Shown: positions 49,615-57,874 of the stretch, one piece after another
How positions within the stretch are numbered: the stretch's first letter is position 1
Layout: each line of letters begins with the position of its first letter
From: DAOUKH01 sp034421515
GTDB taxonomy: Bacteria > Chloroflexota > Dehalococcoidia > SHYB01
DNA: 64,000 nt
Direction of reading: 5' to 3'
Assembly (NCBI GenBank): GCA_034421515.1
Contig: DAOUKH010000009.1
Span: 1 to 64,000 of the forward strand
Notes under the pieces: model-generated
Databases searched by the model: none
What the model was told of the DNA's origin: nothing
Seen by the model: the letters and a program-made list of their open reading frames with translations, nothing else
Translations under genes and position numbers: made by a program

Positions 49615-50772
49615 ATGCAACGCGGCGAGACCGGGCGCTACTGGGTGAGCGCGGATGGAGGCGAGCAGGTGCGCGCCTTCATTCCCAATCCCCTGCCTCC
49701 GGAGCCGCCCCTAGTCATCGAGGGCGGCTTGCAGCAGGCCCTGTTCGACGCCGCTCTTTCCCTGGGGCGTCTTGACGGCGCCTCCGCCCAACTGCCGGAC
49801 AGAGACCTGCTGATCTATGCCTCCATCCGCAAGGAGGCAGTGCTGTCCTCTCGCATCGAGGGGACGCAGTCGTCCATCTCCGACCTCATGCTGTTCGAGC
49901 TTGAAGAGGCGCCGGGCGTCCCCCTCGACGATGTCCGGGAGGTGTCGAACTACGTGACGGCGATGGACCACGGCCTGCGGCGCATGCGCGAGGGATTTCC
50001 GCTGTCGAACCGGCTGATTCGAGAAATTCACGAGATTCTGCTGTCGAGCGGGCGGGGGAGCAGCAAGGCGCCGGGGGAGTTCCGACGCTCGCAGAACTGG
50101 ATCGGGGGCAGCCGCCCCGGCAACGCCGTCTTCGTCCCGCCGCCCCATACCGAGGTGGCGGCGTGCATGGGCGACCTGGAAGGCTTCCTGCATACCGAGG
50201 ACGACGGCATGCCGGCGCTGGTGCGGGCCGCCCTTGCGCACGTGCAGTTCGAGACCATTCACCCATTCCTCGACGGGAATGGGCGCGTGGGGCGGTTACT
50301 GATCACGTTTCTGCTCTGCCATGCGGACGTGCTGCGCGACCCAATCCTTTACCTGAGCCTCTGCCTGAAGGAGCGGCGCTCCACCTACTATGCACTGCTC
50401 GACCACGTGCGCCGGACCGGCGACTGGGAGGCGTGGCTCGCCTTCTTCTTGGAGGGCGTCCGGGAGACGGCCGACGGGGTCGTCTCCACGGCCGAGCGTC
50501 TGTCGCGGATGTTCGCCGAGGACCGCGGCCGGATCGAGGCCACGCGGCGGGCCGGCTCGGCGCTGCGCGCACACCACGAGCTCATGGCGCGGCCGATTCT
50601 CACCATCGCCAACGTGAGCAAGCGCACGGGACTCTCGTTTCCCGCCGCCGCGTCGGCCATGGGGCTGCTCGTCGGCCTCGGCATCGCGCGGGAGATCACG
50701 GGACGGAAGCGCAACCGGATCTTCGTCTACGACCGGTATCTCGCTGTTTTGGAAGAAGGCACGGAGGGGTAG
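49615..50772 (+). CDS. Fic-domain AMP-transferase with inhibitory helix and C-terminal winged helix
   Basis: A protein of 385 residues. Residues 78-83 (SSRIEG) are the S-x-x-x-E-G inhibitory motif, so this is a class II Fic protein with auto-inhibition on the N-terminal side. The active site HPFLDGNGRVGR is at 216-227, complete with the catalytic histidine and anion-binding NGR. RRSQNWIGG is the flap. The C-terminal 60 residues (ILTIANVSKRTGLSFPAAASAMGLLVGLG, then ITGRKRNRIFVYDRYL) form a winged-helix DNA-binding domain. GGAGGAG is nine bases before the ATG at 49615, which decides the start against an upstream frame. It probably AMPylates itself or another protein. Confidence 0.92.
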   Translation: MQRGETGRYWVSADGGEQVRAFIPNPLPPEPPLVIEGGLQQALFDAALSLGRLDGASAQLPDRDLLIYASIRKEAVLSSRIEGTQSSISDLMLFELEEAPGVPLDDVREVSNYVTAMDHGLRRMREGFPLSNRLIREIHEILLSSGRGSSKAPGEFRRSQNWIGGSRPGNAVFVPPPHTEVAACMGDLEGFLHTEDDGMPALVRAALAHVQFETIHPFLDGNGRVGRLLITFLLCHADVLRDPILYLSLCLKERRSTYYALLDHVRRTGDWEAWLAFFLEGVRETADGVVSTAERLSRMFAEDRGRIEATRRAGSALRAHHELMARPILTIANVSKRTGLSFPAAASAMGLLVGLGIAREITGRKRNRIFVYDRYLAVLEEGTEG

Positions 50773-50808
50773 GCTTGCGGCGCCGCTTCCGGTCCGCGCG
50801 CAATCCCG

Positions 50809-50814
50809 TATAAT
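50809..50814 (+). promoter_or_regulatory. -10 box of the enoyl-CoA hydratase gene
   Basis: TATAAT, 32 bases before the TTG start; the upstream fic gene ends at 50772. Confidence 0.55.
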
Positions 50815-50846
50815 CCCCGCCGAGACACGGCATCCTGGAGGCTCCC

Positions 50847-51647
50847 TTGGGCGACTACAGTAAGTACGAGGAAAACCATCTCGACGTGGAGATGAAGGAC
50901 CGCGTCGCGGTAGTGACGATGAACCGGCCGGAGAAGCGCAACGCCATCGACTCGGCGCTGCATGAAGGGCTGGAGCTTATCCTCGAAGACCTGAGTACCG
51001 ACCCCGACGTTGGGGCGATCGTGCTCACCGGCGCGGGCAAGGCGTTCTGCGCCGGGGGCGACATCAGCACGATGGGCGACACCATCCAGGACCGATCGCC
51101 ACTGCACTACACACGAGGGCCGAAGTACCTCATCCAGGCCTTCGCTAACTGCGAAGCGCCGATCATCGCCGCGGTGAACGGGCCCGCGGCGGGCTTGGGC
51201 GCGACGATCGCGCTGATGTGCGACGTGATCTACATGAGCGACCAGGCGCGCATCGGCGACACGCACGTGCAGGTCGGGCTCGTGGCCGGCGACGGCGGGG
51301 CGGTGATCTGGCCGCTGCTGGTCGGGCCGCACCGCGCCAAGGAGTTCTTGATGGCGGGGGCCTACGTCGATGGCGCAAAGGCGGAGAAGATCGGCCTTGT
51401 GAATCACGTGATGCCGCACGACGAGCTGCTGGACGAGGCCTTGGCCTTCGCTGCGGAGCTGGCGAACGGGCCCGGGGCGGCAATCCGCTGGACCAAGATG
51501 GCGGTCAACCGGATGATCTGGCAGAACATCAACCTGGTGCTCGAGATGAGCCTCGCCACGGAAGGGCTGTCCTTCCAGACGAAGGACCACGTCGAGGCGG
51601 CGACTGCGTTCATGGAGAAGCGCCCGCCGAAGTTCACCGGCGAGTAG
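50847..51647 (+). CDS. Enoyl-CoA hydratase/isomerase-family protein
   Basis: A crotonase-fold protein of 266 residues. RVAVVTMNRPEKRNAID, LTGAGKAFCAGGDIS (oxyanion loop) and AAVNGPAAGLGATIALMCDV are the standard sequence blocks. In many hydratases two catalytic glutamates are found in the regions that here read QVGLVAGDGG and PAAGLGAT, and only the general fold is certain. The start is TTG at 50847 with TGGAGG five bases before it. Possible beta-oxidation partner of the acyl-CoA dehydrogenases. Confidence 0.87.
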   Translation: MGDYSKYEENHLDVEMKDRVAVVTMNRPEKRNAIDSALHEGLELILEDLSTDPDVGAIVLTGAGKAFCAGGDISTMGDTIQDRSPLHYTRGPKYLIQAFANCEAPIIAAVNGPAAGLGATIALMCDVIYMSDQARIGDTHVQVGLVAGDGGAVIWPLLVGPHRAKEFLMAGAYVDGAKAEKIGLVNHVMPHDELLDEALAFAAELANGPGAAIRWTKMAVNRMIWQNINLVLEMSLATEGLSFQTKDHVEAATAFMEKRPPKFTGE

Positions 51648-51695
51648 CCGGGCGCCGGGTGTCGGGCTTCGCTAACCGGTGGCGGTAGTGGGGCC

Positions 51696-51792
51696 CCTCA
51701 TCTCAATCTTCTCCCGTGGGGAGAAGAGGGAAGACCCCCCGGCCCCGCCCCGGCCCTCTCAGTCAGTCTCAGAGGGAGAGAGGCTTAAGGGG
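51696..51792 (+). repeat. Diverged palindromic repeat cluster, copy A3
   Basis: A perfect hairpin CTTCTCCC-GTG-GGGAGAAG (51708-51726) preceded by CTCATCTCAAT, then a second block CCCTCTCAGTCAGTCTCAGAGGGAG from 51754. The wording resembles copies A1 and A2. It fills the gap between the enoyl-CoA hydratase and the uracil-DNA glycosylase genes. Confidence 0.65.
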
Positions 51793-51801
51793 GCGGCGCT
51801 T

Positions 51802-52458
51802 CTACAGGTCGAGGGGTTGGTGTTCGGGAGGGCCTAGGGGCCTGTAGGCGGGGTCGGTGCGGAGGATGACGCCGAGGCGCTCGTAGTCCTTGGCCTGTTG
51901 CTCGAAGGGGCGATTGGCCATTGCACGGCCGCTGGGGTGGTAGAGGGGCACGACCTTGGTCCCGCGCCAGGGGACGGCAGTCGCGACGGCATCCTTGAGC
52001 TTGATGCTGTGCGTCTCGATGAGGTGGAGGGCGTCGAGGGCCCTTACGCCGAGGGTGACGACGTAGGGGGGCTGCACGATGTCGATCATCTCGCGCAGGT
52101 AGTTCGAGCAGTTGCGCAACTCGGTGTTGGTGGGACGGTCGTTGCGGCCCTGGGCGTCCTTGGGGTTGCACTGGACGGCGTTCGCGATGAAGAGGTCGCC
52201 GCGCCGGAGCCCAGCGTGTTCGAGGAGGCGCTGGAAGTTCTCGCCGCTGCGGTCGCCCTGGAAGGGGACGCGGGTGACGGCGGAGCCGAACCGTCCGGGG
52301 GCCTCGCCGATGACGAAGACGCGGGCCTCGATGCGCCCATTGAGGGGGCCGAGGACGGCGGAGTTCCGCTCCATGCGTGGACAGAAGTCGCAGTCGTAGG
52401 CGCGCTGGGCGACGTCGGCGAACCAGATGTACTGCTCTTCGGTTGCGCCGCCGTTCAT
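51802..52458 (-). CDS. Uracil-DNA glycosylase, family 4/5-like
   Basis: Removes uracil from DNA. It has 218 residues. Active-site motif GEAPGRFG, NAVQCNP, and YHPSGRAM follow the type 4/5 order. Cysteines suited to a 4Fe-4S cluster are in CDFCPRM near residue 25 and later in CNP and LRNCSNYL. The ATG at 52456-52458 lies eight bases after the carA stop, in the same direction, so it is the last gene of the pyrimidine operon. Confidence 0.87.
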   Translation of the reverse strand: MNGGATEEQYIWFADVAQRAYDCDFCPRMERNSAVLGPLNGRIEARVFVIGEAPGRFGSAVTRVPFQGDRSGENFQRLLEHAGLRRGDLFIANAVQCNPKDAQGRNDRPTNTELRNCSNYLREMIDIVQPPYVVTLGVRALDALHLIETHSIKLKDAVATAVPWRGTKVVPLYHPSGRAMANRPFEQQAKDYERLGVILRTDPAYRPLGPPEHQPLDL

Positions 52459-52466
52459 GGCCGGGG

Positions 52467-53549
52467 CTAGCGGGCCTCGTCGACCATGGCGAGGAAGCGG
52501 TCGAACATCTCGACGTTGTCGAGGGGGCCGGGCGCCGCCTCGGAGTGGTACTGGATGGTGAGGAGGGGCAGCGAGGTGTGGCGCAAGCCTTCGACGGTGC
52601 CGTCGTTGAGGTTGACGTGGCTCACCTCGGCCTCGCCGGGCAGCGAGTCGGGGTCGACCGCGTAGCCGTGGTTCTGGGCGGTGATGTAGACGCGGCCGGT
52701 GGCGTTGTCGCGGACGGGGTGGTTGCCGCCGCGGTGGCCGAACTTCAGCTTGTAGGTGGTGCCGCCCAGGGCATGGGCGATCACCTGGTGCCCCAGGCAG
52801 ATGCCCATGATAGGCCGCCGCCCCAGGATGGCCTTGGTGCTGGCGATCATGTAGTCGAGGGGGGCGGGGTCGCCGGGGCCGGGTGAGAGGAGGATGCCGT
52901 CGGGGTTGGCGGCGAGGATCTCCTCGCCGGTGGTGGAGGCGGGGACGGTGGCGACGTCGCAGCCCCGCGCCCGGAGTAGGCGCAGGATGTTGTGCTTGAC
53001 GCCCATATCGACGACGGTGATACGGCGCCGGGGCCGGTCGCCGCCGCTCCACGGCTCGCCTTGTTCGGCCATGACTGACCGGACGTAGTCCTGCTCGTCG
53101 TAGGACGGGCTGTCCCGCAGGACCTTCAGCGCCTCGTCGGGGGTTGCCTCGGAGGTAAGCACGCCCATCATGACACCGCGGTTGCGGAGCCGGCGGGTGA
53201 GCGCCCGGGTGTCGACGCCGGCGAGGCCGGGGATGCCCTCGGCTGCCAGATATTCGTGCACCGTCATCTCGTTGCGCTGGTGGCTGGGGCGGTCGCAGTG
53301 CTGGCGGACGACGAAGCCGCGGACCTGGATGCGGCGGGACTCGACGTCGGCGCGGTTGACGCCGTAGTTGCCGATCATCGGGTAGGTCGGAGTGACGATC
53401 TGGCCGGCGTAGGAGGGATCGGTAAGGATCTCCTGATATCCGGTCATGCTGGTGTTGAAGACGACCTCGCCGACGGAGGTCGCCTTCGCGCCGAAGGCGT
53501 CTCCTCGAAAAACCGCGCCGTCTTCCAGCGTCAGGAATGCTTCAGCCAC
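52467..53549 (-). CDS. carA: Carbamoyl-phosphate synthase small subunit
   Basis: Glutaminase subunit delivering ammonia to the large subunit for carbamoyl phosphate. It has 360 residues. The GATase active site is GICLGHQVIAHALGG with the nucleophilic cysteine, and HSEAAPGPLD near the end gives the catalytic His-Glu pair. The N-terminal domain (LTLEDGAVFRGDAFG, NTSMTGYQEILTDPSYAGQIV) is complete. The start is GTG at 53549, overlapping the pyrC stop by eight bases, with AGGAGG upstream. carB is not in the operon. Confidence 0.96.
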   Translation of the reverse strand: MAEAFLTLEDGAVFRGDAFGAKATSVGEVVFNTSMTGYQEILTDPSYAGQIVTPTYPMIGNYGVNRADVESRRIQVRGFVVRQHCDRPSHQRNEMTVHEYLAAEGIPGLAGVDTRALTRRLRNRGVMMGVLTSEATPDEALKVLRDSPSYDEQDYVRSVMAEQGEPWSGGDRPRRRITVVDMGVKHNILRLLRARGCDVATVPASTTGEEILAANPDGILLSPGPGDPAPLDYMIASTKAILGRRPIMGICLGHQVIAHALGGTTYKLKFGHRGGNHPVRDNATGRVYITAQNHGYAVDPDSLPGEAEVSHVNLNDGTVEGLRHTSLPLLTIQYHSEAAPGPLDNVEMFDRFLAMVDEAR

Positions 53550-54909
53550 GGGTCACTGCCTCCTGCCGTTCGTTGTGCACGATGACGCCCCCGCTGAGGG
53601 TCGCGACCACGCGTCCTTTCAGGCGTTGCCCGCCGAGCGGGGTGTTTTTGCCGAGCGACGCGAATGCCTGGGGGTCGACGGTCCACTCCTCGTCGAGGTC
53701 GGCGAGGGTCACGTCGGCGGGCGCACCCTTGGTGAGCCGTCCCAAGCGGGCGCTGGGGCCGCCGAGGACGCGGGCGGGGCCTGCGGTGAGCGCGGCGACC
53801 ATCGTGGGCAGAGGGACGCGCCCGGAGTGCACCAGGGTCATGAGCGCGCCGAAGGCGGTCTCGAAGCCGCTGATGCCGTAGGCGGCGACGTCGTATTCAC
53901 AGAGCTTGTCGACGGTGGCGTGCGGCGCATGGTCGGTGGCGATGGCGTCGATAGAGCCGTCGGCCAGGCCCTCGATCAGGGCCTCGATGTGAGGGCGGGG
54001 GCGTAGGGGGGGGTTGACCTTGGTGTTGGTGTCGTAGGCCGCCGCCGGGCCGGAGAGGCCGGTCGCCGGGGCACCGTGGAGGTCGCGGTCGCCTGCGACC
54101 CACTCGTCGGTAAGGGTGAGGTGGTGGGGGGCGACCTCGGCGGTGATGGGGATGCCGCGTTCTTTGGCCCGCCGCACGAGGTCGAGCCCGCCGAGGGTGC
54201 TCATATGGGCGGCGTGGAAGTGGCCGCCGGTGAGCTCGGCGAGTTGGATGCCTCGAGCGACCATGGCGTCCTCGGCGGCGGCGGGCTGTCCACGGAGCCC
54301 GAGGCGCGTCGAGACGTGTCCCTCGTGCATGGCGCAGCCGACGTAGGAAGGCTCCTCGCAGTGGTCCATGATGGGCGCGCCGAGGGTCTTGGCATAGGCG
54401 AGGGCGCTGCGGAGGAGGCCCGGCGTGAGCACGGGGCTGCCGTCGTCGGAGAAGGCGACCGCGCCGCCCTCGGCGAGCTCGGCCATCTCAACGAGCTCCG
54501 TGCCCTTCCGCCCCTTGGAGACGGCGGCGACGGGCAGGACGCGCACCGCCGCGGAGGCGGCGCGGCCCATGACGAAGTCGAGGGTGGCGCGGGAGTCGAT
54601 GGCGGGATCGGTGTTGGGCATACAGCAGATGGTAGTGAAGCCGCCCCTGGCCGCAGCCCGCGCGCCGGTGGCGATGGTCTCTTTCTCCTCAAAGCCCGGC
54701 TCGCGGAGGTGGGCGTGGAGATCGATGAAGCCGGGCATGACGGCGAGGCCGGAGGCGTCGATCACTTCAGCGCCTTCCGGCAGCGCGTCGAGGCCGCCGA
54801 GGGTGGCCTCGACGACCACGCCGCCGGCGATGAGCAAATCGCCGGTCCCGTCGAGCCCGCTTGCCGGGTCGATGAGGCGTCCGCCGCGGAGGAGGAGTGG
54901 GGCGTTCAC
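53542..54909 (-). CDS. pyrC: Dihydroorotase (type I)
   Basis: Zinc enzyme converting carbamoyl aspartate to dihydroorotate. It has 455 residues, the length of the class I (PyrC/CAD-like) type. The metal motif DLHAHLREPG is near residue 64, then metal histidines in DHCEEP and HAAHMST, and the aspartate in IATDHAPH. The start is GTG at 54909, overlapping the pyrB stop by four bases (GTGA). Confidence 0.96.
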   Translation of the reverse strand: MNAPLLLRGGRLIDPASGLDGTGDLLIAGGVVVEATLGGLDALPEGAEVIDASGLAVMPGFIDLHAHLREPGFEEKETIATGARAAARGGFTTICCMPNTDPAIDSRATLDFVMGRAASAAVRVLPVAAVSKGRKGTELVEMAELAEGGAVAFSDDGSPVLTPGLLRSALAYAKTLGAPIMDHCEEPSYVGCAMHEGHVSTRLGLRGQPAAAEDAMVARGIQLAELTGGHFHAAHMSTLGGLDLVRRAKERGIPITAEVAPHHLTLTDEWVAGDRDLHGAPATGLSGPAAAYDTNTKVNPPLRPRPHIEALIEGLADGSIDAIATDHAPHATVDKLCEYDVAAYGISGFETAFGALMTLVHSGRVPLPTMVAALTAGPARVLGGPSARLGRLTKGAPADVTLADLDEEWTVDPQAFASLGKNTPLGGQRLKGRVVATLSGGVIVHNERQEAVTRG

Positions 54910-55916
54910 TCGCCGCGCTCCCCGGAGGCGAGCAGGTAGAGGAGGGCCATGCGGACGGCGACGCCGTTGGTGACCTGGGTCTCGATGAGGGAGCGGGCCC
55001 CGTAGGCGAGCCCGTGGCTTATCTCGATGCCCTCGTTCATCGGGCCGGGGTGCATCACCATCGCGCCGGGCTTGGCGCGCCGCATCCGCTCTTCGTTTAC
55101 CTGATAGAAGCGGACGTATTCGCGGAGCGTGGAGAGGAGCCCGGCGCTCTGGCGCTCCTTCTGGATGCGGAGCGCCATCACGACGTCCGCGCCATCGAGG
55201 GCGCGGTCGAGGTCGGTCTCGATGGAGAGGAAGCCGGTGTTGCCGGGGTCGAAGGCGGTGATGGCGTCGAAGGGGAGGAGGGTGGGCGGGCCGCAGACGA
55301 CGACCGACGCGCCGAGCTTCTGAAGCCCCCAGAGGTTGGAGCGGGCGACGCGGCTATGGAGCACGTCGCCGACGATAGCGACGCGGAGGCCGTCGATGGC
55401 CCCGAGCCGCTCGCGGATGGTAAAGAGATCAAGGAGGGCCTGGCTGGGGTGGGCGTGCGCGCCGTCGCCGCCGTTGATGACCTTGACGCCGGTGTTGCGG
55501 GCGATGACGTGAGACGCGCCGGAGAAGCCGCTCCGCACGATGATCACGTCCGCGCCCATGGCCTCGAGGGTGCGGGCGGTATCGACGAGCGACTCGCCCT
55601 TGACGCGGCTGCTGTCGGAGGCGGCGATGTTGATGACGTCGGCGCTCATGATCTTGCCGGCGTGCTCGAAGGAGGCCCGCGTCCGCGTGCTGGGCTCGGC
55701 GAAGAGGGTGATGACGGTGCGGCCTCGCAGGGTCGGCACCTTGCGGATCTCCCGACCCAGCACCTCGCGCATCGCTTCCGCCGTCTCGATGACGCCCTCG
55801 ATCTCGTCGCGGGTGAAGTCATCGAGGTCGAGGATGTGGCGGCGGGGAGCGTCGAACGCCGCCGGCGGCGAGGGCTCGGCCACCTGTGTCTCGGAGCGCT
55901 TTTCGGTCATCGTCAT
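54906..55916 (-). CDS. pyrB: Aspartate carbamoyltransferase catalytic subunit
   Basis: Catalyses the committed step of pyrimidine synthesis. It has 336 residues. The carbamoyl-phosphate motif FAEPSTRTRASFE is present, as are HPSQALLDL and VMHPGPMNEG. An N-terminal extension of about 25 residues (rich in Glu, Pro and Ala) precedes the family start. AAAGGAG precedes the ATG, which overlaps the pyrR stop by four bases. No pyrI regulatory subunit is seen. Confidence 0.97.
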   Translation of the reverse strand: MTMTEKRSETQVAEPSPPAAFDAPRRHILDLDDFTRDEIEGVIETAEAMREVLGREIRKVPTLRGRTVITLFAEPSTRTRASFEHAGKIMSADVINIAASDSSRVKGESLVDTARTLEAMGADVIIVRSGFSGASHVIARNTGVKVINGGDGAHAHPSQALLDLFTIRERLGAIDGLRVAIVGDVLHSRVARSNLWGLQKLGASVVVCGPPTLLPFDAITAFDPGNTGFLSIETDLDRALDGADVVMALRIQKERQSAGLLSTLREYVRFYQVNEERMRRAKPGAMVMHPGPMNEGIEISHGLAYGARSLIETQVTNGVAVRMALLYLLASGERGE

Positions 55917-56482
55917 GCCGAGCTCCTTTCCTGGGCGCCGCGGCGGCCTCTCTCGGGGGTATCGGCGATCATGACGCCGTCGGCGCCGTCCACTTCGTAG
56001 ACATGGACGCGGACGCCCTCGTTGCGTGACGTGGGGATGTTCTTGCCCACGTAGTCGGCGCGAATGGGGAGCTCGCGGTGGCCGCGGTCGACGAGGACGG
56101 CGAGCTGGATCTGCTTGGGGCGGCCGAAGTCCATCAGCGCGTCCATGGCGGCGCGGATGCTGCGGCCGGTGTAGAGGACGTCGTCGATGAGGACGACGGT
56201 GGTATTGGTGAGATTGGCGGGGAGGTCGGTCTTGTGGAGCGGCGAGCGGTGGCTGGAGAGGTCGTCGCGGTAGAGGCCGATGTCGAGGGCGCCGACGGGG
56301 ACGTGCGCGCCCTCGAATTCGGCGACGTGGTCGGCAAGCCGCCGGGCCAATGGCAGGCCGCGGGTGAGCACGCCGACGAAGAGCAGGCCGGCTGCGCCAT
56401 GGTTGCGCTCGACGATCTCGTGGGCGATCCGCACGAGGGCGCGGCGGATGTCCTCGGCGTCGAGGACTTCCTTCTCACGCAT
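55913..56482 (-). CDS. pyrR: Bifunctional pyr operon regulator/uracil phosphoribosyltransferase
   Basis: RNA-binding attenuator of pyr genes and a uracil phosphoribosyltransferase. It has 189 residues. The PRPP motif VVLIDDVLYTGRSIRAAMDAL is unmistakable, and LVDRGHRELPIRADYVGKNIPTSRNE is the family's following block. The ATG at 56480-56482 has GTGAGG upstream. It is the first gene of the pyrR-pyrB-pyrC-carA-udg operon, and the leader before it contains a PyrR-binding site and terminator, consistent with UMP-dependent attenuation. Confidence 0.96.
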   Translation of the reverse strand: MREKEVLDAEDIRRALVRIAHEIVERNHGAAGLLFVGVLTRGLPLARRLADHVAEFEGAHVPVGALDIGLYRDDLSSHRSPLHKTDLPANLTNTTVVLIDDVLYTGRSIRAAMDALMDFGRPKQIQLAVLVDRGHRELPIRADYVGKNIPTSRNEGVRVHVYEVDGADGVMIADTPERGRRGAQERSSA

Positions 56483-56494
56483 GGCGCGCCTCAC

Positions 56495-56523
56495 AAGAAA
56501 AGACCTCCGGTCCGGGCCGGAGG
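56495..56523 (-). terminator. Rho-independent attenuator terminator of the pyr operon
   Basis: Minus strand: CCTCCGG, a six-base loop CCCGGA, CCGGAGG, then TCTTTTCTT. It lies between the PyrR-binding hairpin and the pyrR ATG and would stop transcription when PyrR-UMP is bound. Confidence 0.8.
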
Positions 56524-56591
56524 CCTCCTTCAAGCCGATATGGAGGAGCGCCGCTAAACGCTCGGTGCGTTGAGTACCGCATACTTCCCTT

Positions 56592-56612
56592 GTCAGCCTC
56601 GCCGGACCGACT
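56592..56612 (-). promoter_or_regulatory. PyrR-binding loop (anti-antiterminator) in the pyr leader
   Basis: Minus strand reads AGTCGGTCCGGCGAGGCTGA, with GTC/GAC closing a stem and TCCGGCGAGGCT matching the PyrR consensus UCCNGNGAGGCU. It lies about 30-50 bases after the predicted transcription start. Confidence 0.8.
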
Positions 56613-56646
56613 TAAAGGCGCGGAGCTTGTGTCTGTTCCGGGTGGA

Positions 56647-56655
56647 ATAGTAGCA
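56647..56655 (-). promoter_or_regulatory. Extended -10 box of the pyr operon
   Basis: TGCTACTAT on the minus strand, about 165 bases before the pyrR ATG, giving a leader long enough for attenuation. Confidence 0.55.
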
Positions 56656-56688
56656 CGCGGAGGCCGCGGGCGGAAGCCCCGCTACGCG

Positions 56689-57855
56689 CTACACGACTGA
56701 GCCGGTAGCGAGGAGGGCGTCGATTTCGGGGAGCGTGTAGCCCGCCGAGGCGAGGATGTCGCGGGTGAAGTCGCCGAGCTTTGGTTCCACGTGCTCGATG
56801 GCGGACGGGGTGCCGCCGAACTTGGTCATTGGGGCGACCTGGCGGGCGCGCTCCCCTGGTGGGCGCTCGTAGTCGGCGAATGCGCCGCGGCACTGGAAGT
56901 GGGGGTCGTCTGCGAGTTCGCCGATCTCGTAGACCGGGGCGACGCAGCAGTCGGTGGGCATGAGGTCGGCGACCCACTCGTCGCGGGTGCGGGTGCGGAA
57001 GATGGCGGTGAATGCGGCGCGCATGTCGTCGATTCGGGCGTCGTCGTACTGGTGCTCGATGAAGTCCTCGCGGCCGAGGGCCCGGCAGAGGTTGGCGTAG
57101 AAGTAGGGCTCGACCGCGCCGACGCTGACGTACTTGCCGTCTTTGGTCTCGTAGGTGTCGTACCACGCGTACTTGCGGAGGGTCATCTCGGAGCCGCGGG
57201 TGACCGGGATGCCGGTCTCGTGCTCCATTTCGAACCAGCGGTGGACGAGGTTGAGGAGGCCGTCGGTGGCGCCTGCGTCGACGAACTGGCCGCGTCCGGT
57301 GCGGCCGCGGGCGATGATCGCCGCGAGGATGCCGATGACGCCTTGCATGCCGCCGCCGGCGGCGTCGCCGACGGTGCCCGCGGGATGGGGCTTGTGGCCG
57401 GGGTCGCCGTTCAAGGCGGCGAGCCCGGCGAGGGACTGGTAGTTGATGTCGTGGCCCGCGTAGCCGGCGTAGGGGCCGGTCGCGCCGTAGCCGGTCATGG
57501 AGCAGTAGACGAGGCGGGGGTTGACCTTGGCCATCGTGTCGTAGTCGATGCCGAGGCGCTCGGGCGTGCCGGGGCGGAAGCCGACGCCCATGGCGTCCGC
57601 CGTTGCGGCGAGGCGGTAGAGGACGGCGCGGCCGGTCTCGCTTTTCAGGTCGAGGCCGATGGCGCGGGTGTTGCGGCGGAGGCTGTAGGTGCGGGACTCG
57701 TCGGCGGGGAGGGCGGCGCGGCGGGCGGCGCTTGGTGCGGGCTCGGCGACGCGGATGACGTCGGCGCCCATGTCGGCGAGGATGCGCGAGCAGTGGCCGC
57801 CGGGCCCGACGCGGGCCAAGTCGAGATAGCGGACGCCCTCGAGCGCGCCTGGCAC
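56689..57855 (-). CDS. CaiB/BaiF family CoA-transferase (AMACR-like)
   Basis: A family III CoA-transferase-fold protein of 388 residues. It has LEGVRYLDLARVGPGGHCSRILADMGADVIRVE-type opening, MTGYGATGPYAGYAGHDINYQSLAGL with the catalytic aspartate in GHD, and a RGQFVDAGATDGLLNL block. The GHDINY form resembles alpha-methylacyl-CoA racemases, which share the fold. The start is GTG at 57853-57855, 19 bases after the stop of the AIM24-like gene; there is no obvious ribosome site. Transferase and racemase roles cannot be separated here. Confidence 0.85.
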   Translation of the reverse strand: MPGALEGVRYLDLARVGPGGHCSRILADMGADVIRVAEPAPSAARRAALPADESRTYSLRRNTRAIGLDLKSETGRAVLYRLAATADAMGVGFRPGTPERLGIDYDTMAKVNPRLVYCSMTGYGATGPYAGYAGHDINYQSLAGLAALNGDPGHKPHPAGTVGDAAGGGMQGVIGILAAIIARGRTGRGQFVDAGATDGLLNLVHRWFEMEHETGIPVTRGSEMTLRKYAWYDTYETKDGKYVSVGAVEPYFYANLCRALGREDFIEHQYDDARIDDMRAAFTAIFRTRTRDEWVADLMPTDCCVAPVYEIGELADDPHFQCRGAFADYERPPGERARQVAPMTKFGGTPSAIEHVEPKLGDFTRDILASAGYTLPEIDALLATGSVV

Positions 57856-57874
57856 GCCGTCGCCGCCGTGGTCC

